This document shows, piece by piece, positions 23,020 to 32,595 of a stretch of 64,000 bases of DNA. The stretch is from positions 868,001-932,000 of the forward strand of contig NZ_AP018437.1 of the NCBI RefSeq assembly GCF_003966975.1, read 5' to 3'. The position numbers and the translations under genes are program-made. Every line of letters starts with the position of its first letter. Position 1 is the stretch's first letter. Source of the stretch: Pelolinea submarina (GTDB taxonomy: Bacteria; Chloroflexota; Anaerolineae; Anaerolineales; Anaerolineaceae). The notes under the pieces were generated by a model. The model did no database searches. It was given only the letters and a program-made list of their open reading frames with translations, and was not told the origin of the DNA.

Positions 23020-25914
23020 TTAGTACTGAATTAAATTAAGATCTTTTGCTCTGACAATAATCCGGGTTCGGTTATCAGCCTGTAACTTTTCTAAAAGATT
23101 ATGAACGTGGAATTTGACTGTTCCTTCTGAAAGCACAAGTTCTTCGGCAATTTGCTTATTGGAATAACCCTTTGCAATGAGAAGAAGGACTTCCCTCTCG
23201 CGAGAGGTAATCAAGTTTTGGAGTTCAGATTGTGATTTTCCGATAAATGATGATTCATCAAATTCTTTAAGTATTTTTAAAACAAAAGGCTTGTGGACAG
23301 GATTTGATTCCTGTAAGTAAGCGGATAGAAAAGCGCGCAATGGTTCGCCAGTATCAAGGAATATTCGCATGTATCCACCTGGTTCTGCCATCGAGAGACA
23401 TTTGTCAAGGCAATCAATAGCTTCGTCAAGCTCGCCCTGCGAAAAACGTATGTATCCTATCAATAATAGAATCTCAACCAAAGAATTAATACGGCCGGCA
23501 GCTTTGGAATTTATTTCCAGCCTTGCCAGCAGGTTCAGACACTTCTCATTTCTTTCGGATTTTTTATCCGTTCTTGTTTTTTCGATCCATACCCGGACGA
23601 GCATAATTAATTGCGATTCTAAATACTCATCGATCAGTGCCTGATTTTCCAGTTTGTTTTGGAATTTTAAATAGAGTTCACTTGACCAATTATCCAGCAA
23701 AACCCACTCCCCGCGCTTTAACCAAATACGTACCCACGCAATATCAACAACACCGTGAACAAACGGAGTCATTATTCGGTTTTTCCGTTCCTGATCTGCC
23801 TTTTGCAGTGCAAGCAAACTTCCGTCGAGATCGTTTCTTGCAAGCAAAATCATTGCGAGATTTGTATAGGTAATCGCAAGTATGTTATGGCTGGGCCACC
23901 ATTGCGTATAAGCAATGGCCTGGTTTGCGTGAGTGGTAGCTGAATTAAGGTTATTTTGCTCGAGATAAATAAGACTCAAGAAAGATTCATCTCTGGATAA
24001 GTTTCCTTGATTTTGAATACCTCGTTCAACCGCAATCTGAAGCGAATTGTTGAAGATTTCAACTGCCTGTGGAAGTTTTCCCGCCAACCGCGTGACAACT
24101 GCCAGATCAGTCCAAATATCACGAAAGAGCCTCTTGGTTTTCAGCGCAAATTCGGTCCCCTTGGTAAGTGATGCTAATGCCCGATCGAGATTTCCCAGAC
24201 TTCGATATGCCCATCCTTCAACCCAGAACAACACTGCGAGTTCTTCCGATTCCATTTCCGGAATATCAGTCAATGCTTGATGAACAAGACCTAACGCGTG
24301 ATTGGGGTCGCCGGTGCATACAGATTTTAATCCCCGAAGAATCATAGACATCGCACGAATCATGGTGATGTCTTCTCTGGATAAATTCTTTGTCAGAGCA
24401 CTTTCGGTATCACCTGGGTGATTTTCAACAACCGATATACTCTCCTCTGCCCTATCCAGCAGTGGATCAATTTGATCAATTAATCCTGATTGAGCATACA
24501 CTTCCGCTACCTTAACGCAGAGTTTTGGATATCGATAGATAATCTCTTTGGGAAAACCTTCGATCCATTTCATCACAGTTGTCATTTGCCCGTTTTCGAG
24601 ATATCTGTAAATATGAACGTCGATTAACCGGCTTGCATTATCCCAATCCCTTGCAATTAAGGAGTGTTCAATGGATTCTTCTACCCACCCATTTTTTTCA
24701 AACCATTCAGAAGCTCGCTTATGAAGAATGGGGATTGATTCGGGTGAGGTCTGTTTGAGACGCGTACGTAAAATATCCGCAAAGAGATGATGATAACGAT
24801 ACCAAACCCGCGCCTCGTCTGTTGGAATGATAAATAGATTTGATCTTTCCAACTCATTCAGAAGGTTCTGGCTTTCGCCCTGGGTAAACGATAAGTCATT
24901 TATGGATGGTGGGGTATTTGTTTCATTGTCAGATTTTTCCGTAAGGACATAGTCACATAACGGCCCACTTAACCGTTCGAGGGTGGAAGTATATAAGAGG
25001 AATTCTTTTATTTTGTTGGGTTGACGGTTCAGAGCCTCTTCGGTCAGGTAATCCATAATGAACCGGTGGCTGCCGGAAAACGCATCAATGAACTGGCTGA
25101 TATCTGCCCGTCCCTGCATAGAAATTGCCGCCATCTGCAAACCTGCAATCCAGCCTTCGGTGCGTTTTTCAAGATTTGAAATCTGCTCCGGAGTAAGCGA
25201 CAAATTAAAAATAGTTTTAAGAAATGTCGTTGTTTCAATTGTAGAAAAGCGAAGATCATTTGCCCTAAGTTCAACCAATTGATCACGACTGCGAAGTCTT
25301 GCAACAGGTAATGGCGGATCAGAACGGGTGGCAATAACGAGATGAACATTAGGCGGTATATGTTCAAGAAGAAAAGTGATTCCATTGTGGATGGTTTGAT
25401 TATTAATGAATTGGTAGTCATCCAAAATTAAGCTTACTGAGTGAGGAATTTCCTGCAGGTTATTTATCAATACTGAAATGGGTATTTGCGGATTAAAGGA
25501 CTGGGAAGATTGCAGCAATGACCTGGTTTCTTCAGTTGCTTCTGGATTCACTTTATCCAAAGTTGCTGTCAGATAAGATAAAAAACGTATCGGGTCATTA
25601 TCTCCGGGATCCAATGATAACCAGCAGACCGTTAGGGGAGGAGAGCCCCCCTTTTTTTTCCGGGTGGTGATCCATTCAGATAAAAGTGTTGTTTTCCCAT
25701 ATCCTGCCGGAGCGCTAATTAGCGTTAATGCTCTTTGAGTGCCTTGCTCCAATTTTTCGAAGAGATGTGGGCGTGATACAAAACCGTCCCGTAGAGGAGG
25801 AATTAGAGACTTGGTTTTGATGAGAGGTTGGTTAACCAAGCCAATCGATGGATCAGGTTTTTCATTTTTTTGTGGTTCAATGCGTTTCACGATCTCATCT
25901 GCCTGGATAGTCAT
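23020..25914 (-). CDS. Large ATP-dependent LuxR-family (MalT-like) transcriptional regulator
   Basis: 964 residues, paralogous to the regulator at 15977-18622. Walker A is SAPAGYGKTT and Walker B SLILDDYQ, with a long TPR-like middle. The C-terminal LuxR helix-turn-helix begins LITSREREVLLLIAKG and includes SNKQIAEELVLSEGTVKFH. It heads a leftward series of small proteins, a DUF6544-like protein and an MFS transporter. One plausible model is that it activates this transporter module when a ligand binds the TPR region. No clear ribosome-binding site precedes the ATG at 25914. Confidence 0.92.
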   Translation of the reverse strand: MTIQADEIVKRIEPQKNEKPDPSIGLVNQPLIKTKSLIPPLRDGFVSRPHLFEKLEQGTQRALTLISAPAGYGKTTLLSEWITTRKKKGGSPPLTVCWLSLDPGDNDPIRFLSYLTATLDKVNPEATEETRSLLQSSQSFNPQIPISVLINNLQEIPHSVSLILDDYQFINNQTIHNGITFLLEHIPPNVHLVIATRSDPPLPVARLRSRDQLVELRANDLRFSTIETTTFLKTIFNLSLTPEQISNLEKRTEGWIAGLQMAAISMQGRADISQFIDAFSGSHRFIMDYLTEEALNRQPNKIKEFLLYTSTLERLSGPLCDYVLTEKSDNETNTPPSINDLSFTQGESQNLLNELERSNLFIIPTDEARVWYRYHHLFADILRTRLKQTSPESIPILHKRASEWFEKNGWVEESIEHSLIARDWDNASRLIDVHIYRYLENGQMTTVMKWIEGFPKEIIYRYPKLCVKVAEVYAQSGLIDQIDPLLDRAEESISVVENHPGDTESALTKNLSREDITMIRAMSMILRGLKSVCTGDPNHALGLVHQALTDIPEMESEELAVLFWVEGWAYRSLGNLDRALASLTKGTEFALKTKRLFRDIWTDLAVVTRLAGKLPQAVEIFNNSLQIAVERGIQNQGNLSRDESFLSLIYLEQNNLNSATTHANQAIAYTQWWPSHNILAITYTNLAMILLARNDLDGSLLALQKADQERKNRIMTPFVHGVVDIAWVRIWLKRGEWVLLDNWSSELYLKFQNKLENQALIDEYLESQLIMLVRVWIEKTRTDKKSERNEKCLNLLARLEINSKAAGRINSLVEILLLIGYIRFSQGELDEAIDCLDKCLSMAEPGGYMRIFLDTGEPLRAFLSAYLQESNPVHKPFVLKILKEFDESSFIGKSQSELQNLITSREREVLLLIAKGYSNKQIAEELVLSEGTVKFHVHNLLEKLQADNRTRIIVRAKDLNLIQY

Positions 25915-26128
25915 GCGGTAATATCAAACATCTTCTGCGTGGATGCAAAGGCCACGTAAAAATCGCTATTGATTATTATTTTACAGGTAATTTATATAAA
26001 ATGTAGATTCTGTAATTACATTTTCAATTTCAGGTGTTATGCCAATCCACCATACCAATGAAATTGACCAAAATCACTTTTTTGATCGCTTTTAACTTTA
26101 TGAATCAATCGGAATATATTATTGTCGT

Positions 26129-26180
26129 GAGGTTTCCGGAATGGCCGCCAGGGCGGGCAGGCGAGACCCTGACGGCGTCA
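26129..26180 (+). repeat. Degenerate tRNA-Lys 3'-end copy 3
   Basis: GAGGTTTCCGG, then a TGGCCGCCAGGGCGGGCAGGCG palindrome-type insert, then GACCCTGACGGCGTCA. The layout equals that of copies 1 and 2 (tRNA piece, GGCCGCCAGGGC insert, tRNA end), and the preceding ATTATTGTC is shared with copy 2, but the tRNA parts are much more diverged. It lies upstream of the second MalT-like regulator. Confidence 0.6.
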
Positions 26181-26197
26181 TTTCTCTTATTTGACAA

Positions 26198-27451
26198 TCA
26201 GATTTCTTCAGTTACCAAAGCCGCAAGGCCTTCTCTGTAAAAACCTCGAGATAAAACAAGGTTTATGGATAAAAGGATGATCAAAACTGCACATCCAATA
26301 ACCATCACCTGGATTCGCACAATATCAGCCAGTGGACCAAAAATGGCCATACCAAGAGGCATAAAACCGGTGAACATTACGTTTAGCAGACTAAAAACCC
26401 TGCCCATCATGGATGGATCGACTTTTTCTTGAATCAATGTAAATACCGCGGTTTGAATAGCTGGTATTGCCATTCCGATGAAGAACATAAGTACTGTAAA
26501 TAGCCAGAACACGCTTGTGAAACCAACCGCGAGAGATGCGATACCAGAAACCATCATTCCAAGGATGAGCGTCTTATTCCTGTTCTTAAACCCACCAGTT
26601 GCGCCAAGCAGAAAGCCGGCGAGCAGCGATCCGGCAAAGCCCACTGTCTCATTCACGGTTAAGAACATTACATTATCGCCAAAGGTTCGTTCAATCATGA
26701 GAGCTGTTAGAAATCCCGAAGGCACGCACAAGAAAATGTAGATACCGTAAGTTGCTAATAATTTTCTCAGGAATTTGTGCTTCCAGGTAAATCGAAACCC
26801 TTCTTTCATTTCTGTGAATATCGATGTCTTTTCCGCTTTTTCTGCGGGCTGGCGCTTTGGTATTTTTAGCATAACAAGGATACCAATCCCGATAATGGCA
26901 GTTGCGACATCGATGAGCAGAATGTTGTAGATGGGGCTAATGGCCATAATTGCACCGGCTGCTAATGGGGAAATAAATTGGACAATTGACTGAATCGTAC
27001 CGTTGTATCCGTTGACGCGGGCGAGATTGTCCTCAGGGACGATTTGAGGAATCATTGCATTCACAGCGGGTGCATGAATCCCTGCGCCAAGAGATCGGAT
27101 GGCGGACACAATGATGATCGCAGGCAAGGCGCCCTCGCTTGTTTTTCTCCACATCATGAACAGGGCAAACAGCAAGGTCGTGATTGCAATAACTGCATCG
27201 GAAAGAATAATGATTACCTTGCGATTATATCGATCTGCCCACACTCCTGCGAAAAGCGACATGCCCATTTGAGGCAGGAATGCCGCTAACGTCAGCACTG
27301 TAACCCAAACTCCCGACGAAGTCTCCAGAGTCACATACCAGATAATTGCCATTTGCACGATCTGTGATCCGAATAATGAAATACCCTGCCCGGCCAGGAA
27401 TCCCACCACTCTTCTTTTCCAGATCAGCTGATTTTTCTCAACAGAATTCAT
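26198..27451 (-). CDS. Major facilitator superfamily transporter
   Basis: 417 residues, about twelve helices. The motif A region after helix 2 reads GVWADRYNRKVIIILSDA, of the GxxxDRxxRK form. It belongs to the same drug-efflux-like branch as the MFS at 20145-21422 (similar N-terminal layout and central MPQIVPEDNLARVNG). TTAGGAG precedes the ATG. It is co-oriented with and downstream of the MerR regulator, which suggests local control of an efflux pump. Confidence 0.87.
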   Translation of the reverse strand: MNSVEKNQLIWKRRVVGFLAGQGISLFGSQIVQMAIIWYVTLETSSGVWVTVLTLAAFLPQMGMSLFAGVWADRYNRKVIIILSDAVIAITTLLFALFMMWRKTSEGALPAIIIVSAIRSLGAGIHAPAVNAMIPQIVPEDNLARVNGYNGTIQSIVQFISPLAAGAIMAISPIYNILLIDVATAIIGIGILVMLKIPKRQPAEKAEKTSIFTEMKEGFRFTWKHKFLRKLLATYGIYIFLCVPSGFLTALMIERTFGDNVMFLTVNETVGFAGSLLAGFLLGATGGFKNRNKTLILGMMVSGIASLAVGFTSVFWLFTVLMFFIGMAIPAIQTAVFTLIQEKVDPSMMGRVFSLLNVMFTGFMPLGMAIFGPLADIVRIQVMVIGCAVLIILLSINLVLSRGFYREGLAALVTEEI

Positions 27452-27559
27452 GTTTTGTCTCCTAAAAAGATTTACGAGAGAGTATACAGACCAGTACGGC
27501 GACTGGTGGGATACTGGAGACTTATTCTTTTCTCTCTGATGATTCAGCTTCTGGTTTTT

Positions 27560-28291
27560 TTACATGGCACTGAGCATACGCAGCATTTCCTGTGCATCCA
27601 TTTCGGCCAGGTTCAGGGCAGTCAGGTATCGATCGGCAGCACTGATGATATCTTCTCCCTCGTAGGGTGTATCAATCACTTCACGGATATTTTGTTCTCC
27701 CTGATCCAAACGATTGAGCATGCGCAGAATGGCCATCATGGAGTAATGTGCGTTTCGAAGCGTTCGGATAATCTTGAGTCGGGCTATCTCATTTTCAGTA
27801 AATACTTTATAACCGTTGGCATCTCGCGGTACTTCAATCAGGCCGTTTCGCTCCCAATCACGGAGAACATCTGTTGTGATTCCTAAGATCTGCGCAACTA
27901 TAGATCTTCCTTTATAAATGCAGACTTTGCCCGCAACGTCTTTTTTATCGATAATATCCGACGTGATGCGGATGGCTTCCTCGGCTCTTTCCTTTTCTTC
28001 TCGCAGGTGGTCCAGATACTGTAAGGTAGCCTGATAGGCCCTGGCAATGTCGTTCACTGCCGCAATTTTTACGATTTCAAAGACTTCGTGCCTGAGTCCA
28101 TCACTGATGATTTCCGCGCGAAAGGCAGTACGCAGAAAACGAAGTTGAGTAAGGTGCCTGTCGCTAAAAATTCGATAACCACTTTTAGTTCTTGGAATTT
28201 CCGGAAGTAATTCCATCTTCTCATAAAATCGCACAGTGTTTGGATGAATGCCGATAATTGCCGCAACTTGGGCCGTTTTATAAGAACTCAT
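27560..28291 (-). CDS. MerR-family regulator with two MerR-type DNA-binding domains
   Basis: 243 residues from the ATG at 28291, chosen because AAAGGAAG precedes it. The N-terminal MerR domain (YKTAQVAAIIGIHPNTVRFYEKMELLP) is complete. A second winged-helix segment (YKGRSIVAQILGITTDVLRDWERNGLIEVPRDANGYKVF, about 120-180) is also present, so the protein carries a tandem arrangement. The MFS efflux gene lies downstream in the same direction, and drug-sensing MerR regulators typically control such pumps. The C-terminal part is short, without a recognisable ligand domain. Confidence 0.85.
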   Translation of the reverse strand: MSSYKTAQVAAIIGIHPNTVRFYEKMELLPEIPRTKSGYRIFSDRHLTQLRFLRTAFRAEIISDGLRHEVFEIVKIAAVNDIARAYQATLQYLDHLREEKERAEEAIRITSDIIDKKDVAGKVCIYKGRSIVAQILGITTDVLRDWERNGLIEVPRDANGYKVFTENEIARLKIIRTLRNAHYSMMAILRMLNRLDQGEQNIREVIDTPYEGEDIISAADRYLTALNLAEMDAQEMLRMLSAM

Positions 28292-28526
28292 AGATTCACT
28301 TCCTTTTTCTGCGTAAAAAAACAATATATCATGCTTCCTGGTCTTATAAATTTCCTGGTTCTTGGATTATATTTTTGGTATTTCGTAGGGATGTATGTAA
28401 TCTTTCCTGGTAAGAGAAGTTAGTATATCAACGTGGAGATGATTGGTGATTTACTGTAGGGTTGTCAATGTGGCATTTGCCATTATGGATTTTTATAATC
28501 AAAATAGGCAAAAGGTTTCCTGAGGC

Positions 28527-28561
28527 CTGACACTTGTCCCCTTCAGGGGATAAAGTGTCAG
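28527..28561 (+). repeat. Nested palindrome
   Basis: Outer arms CTGACACT / AGTGTCAG enclose an inner TCCCCTTCAGGGGA hairpin. The same element, in inverted and partial form, is the first insertion of partial tRNA copy 1 (12951-12970), so it is a mobile or recombining palindromic repeat of the region. The rest of 28325-28685 has no gene. Confidence 0.7.
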
Positions 28562-28589
28562 CAGGTTTCCTCAGGAGGACTTCCTGCGG

Positions 28590-28660
28590 TCGCAGGGTTC
28601 CCTTAACTGGCCGCCAAGGTTCCCAGAGGGTGCAGGCAGGCGGGTCCCTGGCGCGTCATC
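28590..28660 (+). repeat. Degenerate tRNA-Lys 3'-end copy 4
   Basis: TCGCAGGGTTCCC, a CTGGCCGCCAAGG insert, GCAGGCAGGCG and GGTCCCTGGCGCGTCA follow the same order as copies 1-3. It is the most distal member of the array and the last before the core-like genes resume. Confidence 0.55.
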
Positions 28661-28685
28661 AAAATATAGTCTAGCGGTTTATTCG

Positions 28686-29156
28686 CTACGACTTACTTAT
28701 AAGACTCTCTATCGAAAATCCGATTTTCAAGCCAATAGCCATTAATCTTTCTTTTACAAACAGGTCTCGGTTTATAACTGCTCGAATGTCTTTTTCTGTT
28801 TTATAAATACGAGCTACTATCATTGATCCATTAGGAATATCAATAAGAATTTGGATCCATTTAGTCTCAAAACTTCCATTTGCGATTTGTAGTATGAGAA
28901 AATGTTTCTCCAAAGGTGCAGGCATTTTCTTCATGAGGGCATCTTTCACTTTTTCTGCTTGGCCGTGTATTGTTGGTAACATCCATGTTTGCCCAAAATA
29001 ATCATCAGCATAATGTTTTTTGAACTGAGTTTCTGGAACGGCAGGTAAAAGATTTAATCCAAAGTCAAATATCAAGTCTAAAGCTGATTTATAACCGATA
29101 ATCAAAACGTTTGATCCGGTTTCTAGTTGCATTAACTCTTTTTCATAATTATTCAT
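28686..29156 (-). CDS. Hypothetical protein (156 aa)
   Basis: From the ATG at 29156, preceded by GGAGAG with good spacing. It is a soluble, mixed alpha/beta protein with no signal peptide and no recognised family. The C-terminal half (IQILIDIPNGSMIVARIYKTEKDIRAVINRD) looks like a beta-rich domain. It is isolated in an AT-rich region at the right end of the island, flanked by the fourth partial tRNA copy. Confidence 0.6.
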   Translation of the reverse strand: MNNYEKELMQLETGSNVLIIGYKSALDLIFDFGLNLLPAVPETQFKKHYADDYFGQTWMLPTIHGQAEKVKDALMKKMPAPLEKHFLILQIANGSFETKWIQILIDIPNGSMIVARIYKTEKDIRAVINRDLFVKERLMAIGLKIGFSIESLISKS

Positions 29157-29168
29157 TTCACTCTCCAT

Positions 29169-29793
29169 CTATCAAAAAACATAATGATAATATTTGTTTT
29201 TTAATTCTTGTTGTTATTTCTTGATCCTTCTTCTCTAATTGTATACTTATTTATACATATATTTCTTAATTGCCTATGTTATTAATACAAAATCTTCTAT
29301 TTATAGCGATAAAGTATCAGCCAAGCATCCTCGCGTACAACTAATTCTGTATCATCCTTCAAATTTCTATTAGTAGACCAATATTATTTGCAGGTGGAAC
29401 TGGTTGCTATACAGCTGGTGTATAAATGAAAATTGTTAGGTCCTTATCTTGTTTTGGTGCGTTCCATATGAGCGGGCTAAAAGAAGAAGAGAATATGCTG
29501 CTATCCAATACCGGCACCAGGCAGCTGTTATCGATAAATAAGGAGATCTTCTCGTTTAGACCAACCTATTCATGGCCAGATTTCAAAGCCATGAGTGGGT
29601 TGTTTTTTAGCGAATTATGTGTTTTACGAAATCTTCAAAAAATATGTGATAAACGAAAACCTATGTATTTGCTGGCTAAGTTCCCTAAATAATCTTACAA
29701 TTGGCGTGAGGTTGGCGTCTCGCGTGTTTGACCTGACGATCTGATCTCCCTTGCTCGTGTTTACGCATATCGGTAGTGTTTATAGGAGGAACA
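29169..29793 (+). other. Intergenic AT-rich region
   Basis: About 625 bp between the last island gene and the creatininase gene. An 88-codon plus-strand frame at 29426 has no ribosome-binding site and no family resemblance. I see no further gene, hairpin terminator or tRNA. It marks the transition from island to core-like sequence. Confidence 0.5.
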
Positions 29794-30588
29794 ATGAAGA
29801 ATCTGATTGAAGAGCACAGCCGTCGATTTTTACCTTACCTTACCAGCCGGCAGATCGACCAAATGGCGGACAAAGACAAAGCCGTTGTCATCCTGCCGGT
29901 GGCCTCGATCGAACAGCACGGTCCCCATCTGCCGGTCTATACCGACAGCATCATCGCGCAGGAGGTCCTGAGCCGCGCGCTATCGCTGCTGCCCGATGAC
30001 ATTCCGGCCTGGTTCCTCCCGCTGCTGCCGTATGGCAAGAGCAATGAACACGCCGGTTTAGCCGGGACGTTCACGCTGCGGTCCGAGGTGTTTATCCAGA
30101 CGCTGAAAGAGATCGGTGAAAACGTGGCGCGCAACGGTTTCCGGCGCTTCGCGATCGTCAACGCCCATGGCGGGAATTCCGAGATCATCGATTTTGTCAT
30201 CCGCGATATCCGTGAAGCCACCGGCTTGCAGGTATTTGGGTTGCATATGTACCTACGCATCGCGGTGCCGCAAAGCGGATTAAATGAAGATGAAATGACC
30301 TACGGTATTCACGCCGGCGACGTGGAAACCTCCATGCTGCTGAGCTGCTGCCCGGAGCTGGTTCATATGGACGTGGCACCCGACGGCACACCGCACCAAT
30401 TGAAGAAGCTGAACACACCGCCTTTCATGGGCCCGCTGAATTTCGCCTGGCTGACGCGCGATATCACCCCCACGGGTGTGTTGGGAAACGCGCAAACGGC
30501 TGACCCGACGCGCGGGGAAACCTACCTGGAAGATGGCGCGGTGGAATTAGCGCAGATGATCAAAAAGATCGTCGAATTTGAATTCTAA
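29794..30588 (+). CDS. Creatininase-family amidohydrolase
   Basis: 264 residues from the ATG at 29794, which follows TAGGAGG. The metal-binding pattern of the creatininase/MftE/FAPy-deformylase family is present: Glu40, His42 and His45 in ASIEQHGPHLP, Asp51 in YTDS, and the HGGNS motif in the middle. Family members hydrolyse amides or cyclic amides. The exact substrate is not deducible, but an amidohydrolase is encoded 2 kb downstream. The GC-rich codon use contrasts with the island to the left. Confidence 0.88.
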   Translation: MKNLIEEHSRRFLPYLTSRQIDQMADKDKAVVILPVASIEQHGPHLPVYTDSIIAQEVLSRALSLLPDDIPAWFLPLLPYGKSNEHAGLAGTFTLRSEVFIQTLKEIGENVARNGFRRFAIVNAHGGNSEIIDFVIRDIREATGLQVFGLHMYLRIAVPQSGLNEDEMTYGIHAGDVETSMLLSCCPELVHMDVAPDGTPHQLKKLNTPPFMGPLNFAWLTRDITPTGVLGNAQTADPTRGETYLEDGAVELAQMIKKIVEFEF

Positions 30589-30616
30589 AATTACCCCCGG
30601 TTATCTTGAGATAAAT

Positions 30617-30650
30617 AAAACCGCTCGCTTGATTAAAAGCGAGCGGTTAT
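30617..30650 (+). terminator. Bidirectional terminator
   Basis: AACCGCTCGCTT / AAGCGAGCGGTT stem with a GATTA loop, A-rich before and T-rich after, between two convergent genes. Confidence 0.85.
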
Positions 30651-30672
30651 GTTTTTTCAGATTGCGGACCAG

Positions 30673-32367
30673 CTATTTCCCTCTGGTCTCTTCGATCTTC
30701 GCCCAGGTGTCCCGCAAGCTCACTGTCCGGTTGAAGATCAGCTTTTCGGGCGTGGATTGGATGTCCACGCAGAAATAGCCCACGCGCTCGAATTGGAATT
30801 TATCGCCTGGCTGGGCGTCCTTTAGACTGGGTTCAACGATACAATTTGTCAGGGTCTGCCGTGAGTCCGGGTTAAGGTCCGCGATGAAATCGCCGCTGGC
30901 TTCCGGATCGGGGTTATTGAACAGCCGGTCGTACAGGCGCACCTCGACGGGGATGCCGTGGGTGGCGGAGACCCAGTGGATGGTTCCCTTGACTTTGCGG
31001 CCATCGGGTGCGTTGCCGCCCCTTGTCGTTGGATCATAGCTGCAGCGGACTTCTACGATTTCTCCATTGGCATCTTTGACCACATCTTCACACTTAATAA
31101 AATAGGCATTCCGCAAACGCACTTCCTGCCCGGGGGCGAGACGGTGATACTTGGGAGGCGCTACTTCTCGGAAATCATCTTTTTCGATGTAAATCACTTT
31201 TGAAAATGGGACTTTGCGGGTGCCCGATTCAGGATCTGTTGGGTTATTATCGATCTCGAATTCTTCCGTCTGGTCTTCGGGATAATTTTCGATGACCACT
31301 TTGAGCGGATCCAGGACGGCCAATTTGCGCGGGGAACGTTTATTCAGGTCGTCCCTGACGCAGGCTTCCAGAATGGCGACGTCAATCATGACACCCGCGC
31401 TGGCGCTGATAGTCTTGGAAACGCCCGTGCGGTCAATGAAGTCGCGGAGGGATTCAGGTGTGTAGCCGCGCCGGCGCATGCCGCGGATGGTGGGCATGCG
31501 CGGGTCGTCCCAGCCGTCCACGTATCCCTCTTCAACCAGGCGGCGCAGTTTGCGCTTGCTCATGACAGTATAGGTCATGTTCAAACGGGCAAACTCGATC
31601 TGGCGCGGTTTGTTCTCGATCTCCAGCTCATTGAGGAACCATTCGTACAACGGGCGGTGGTGTTCATATTCGATTGAACACAGCGAATGGGTGACGCCGT
31701 GCATGGCATCGTTCTGGCCGTGCGCCCAGTCATACATCGGATAAATACACCACTTGCTGCCGGTGCGGTGGTGTGGGGGTTCGTGCAGGATGCGGTACAT
31801 GATGGGGTCGCGCATGTTCATGTTGCCGTGCGCCATATCGATTTTGGCGCGCAGCACTCGCGATCCGTCCGGGAATTCTCCGTTTTTCATGCGTTCCAAA
31901 AGGTCAAGGTTTTCCTCAACGGAACGATTCCGCCAGGGGCTTTCAATGCCGGGCTCGGTCCAGGAACCACGGCTGGCTTTTACCTCATCCGGGCTTTGGT
32001 CGTCCACATAGGCTTTGCCTTTTTTGACCAGTTTGACGGCCCATTCATATAACAGGTCGAAGAAATCGGAGGCAAACAGCACCTGCTCCCATTCGATGCC
32101 CAGCCAATGGGCATCCTCTTGAATAGCATCTACAAATTCCGTTTCTTCTTTCTCAGGATTGGTATCATCAAAGCGCAGGTCCAACACACCGCCGAAATCC
32201 TTGGCGGTGTTGTAGTCGATCAGGAAGGCCTTGACGTGGCCGATGTGTAAATAACCATTGGGTTCGGGTGGCAGGCGGGTTTTTACGTGATCAAAACGTC
32301 CATTTCGCAGGTCTTCGGCGACCGCTTCATGAATAAAATCGGTTGATTCGGGTGTTTCGTTGGTCAT
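30673..32367 (-). CDS. glnS: Glutaminyl-tRNA synthetase
   Basis: Charges tRNA-Gln with glutamine. It is a class I synthetase with HIGH at residues 41-44 within [16 protein letters not shown], and the second signature in the form VMSKRKL (a KMSKS variant used by GlnRS). The C-terminal anticodon-binding beta-barrels are present. At 564 residues it matches the usual length of bacterial GlnRS. AAAGGAA precedes the ATG. Direct GlnRS is uncommon in bacteria and is usually explained by acquisition from eukaryotes, so in this lineage it may coexist with GatCAB. Confidence 0.95.
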   Translation of the reverse strand: MTNETPESTDFIHEAVAEDLRNGRFDHVKTRLPPEPNGYLHIGHVKAFLIDYNTAKDFGGVLDLRFDDTNPEKEETEFVDAIQEDAHWLGIEWEQVLFASDFFDLLYEWAVKLVKKGKAYVDDQSPDEVKASRGSWTEPGIESPWRNRSVEENLDLLERMKNGEFPDGSRVLRAKIDMAHGNMNMRDPIMYRILHEPPHHRTGSKWCIYPMYDWAHGQNDAMHGVTHSLCSIEYEHHRPLYEWFLNELEIENKPRQIEFARLNMTYTVMSKRKLRRLVEEGYVDGWDDPRMPTIRGMRRRGYTPESLRDFIDRTGVSKTISASAGVMIDVAILEACVRDDLNKRSPRKLAVLDPLKVVIENYPEDQTEEFEIDNNPTDPESGTRKVPFSKVIYIEKDDFREVAPPKYHRLAPGQEVRLRNAYFIKCEDVVKDANGEIVEVRCSYDPTTRGGNAPDGRKVKGTIHWVSATHGIPVEVRLYDRLFNNPDPEASGDFIADLNPDSRQTLTNCIVEPSLKDAQPGDKFQFERVGYFCVDIQSTPEKLIFNRTVSLRDTWAKIEETRGK

Positions 32368-32595
32368 CTAATAATTCCTTTCGGGCAATACAAAAAGCGT
32401 ATGTTGGAAATTATAAACTAGTTAACCAAAGTAGAGCTCCCGTTATGGTTTTTCAGGTAAAAAAAATGGGGGTTTTCACACATTGATGAATGCGCGGGAT
32501 GATTTTTAAGGAGGGCAGGTGCCTCATATACAGAAATGTCTAATAAAATTAAAAGGTACCTAACTTTACTTGATCACAAAAAATTTGGAGAGCCC

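Noticed and set aside
29426..29692. 88-codon plus-strand frame between island and creatininase
   Set aside because: No ribosome-binding site, no recognisable motif; AT-rich intergenic.
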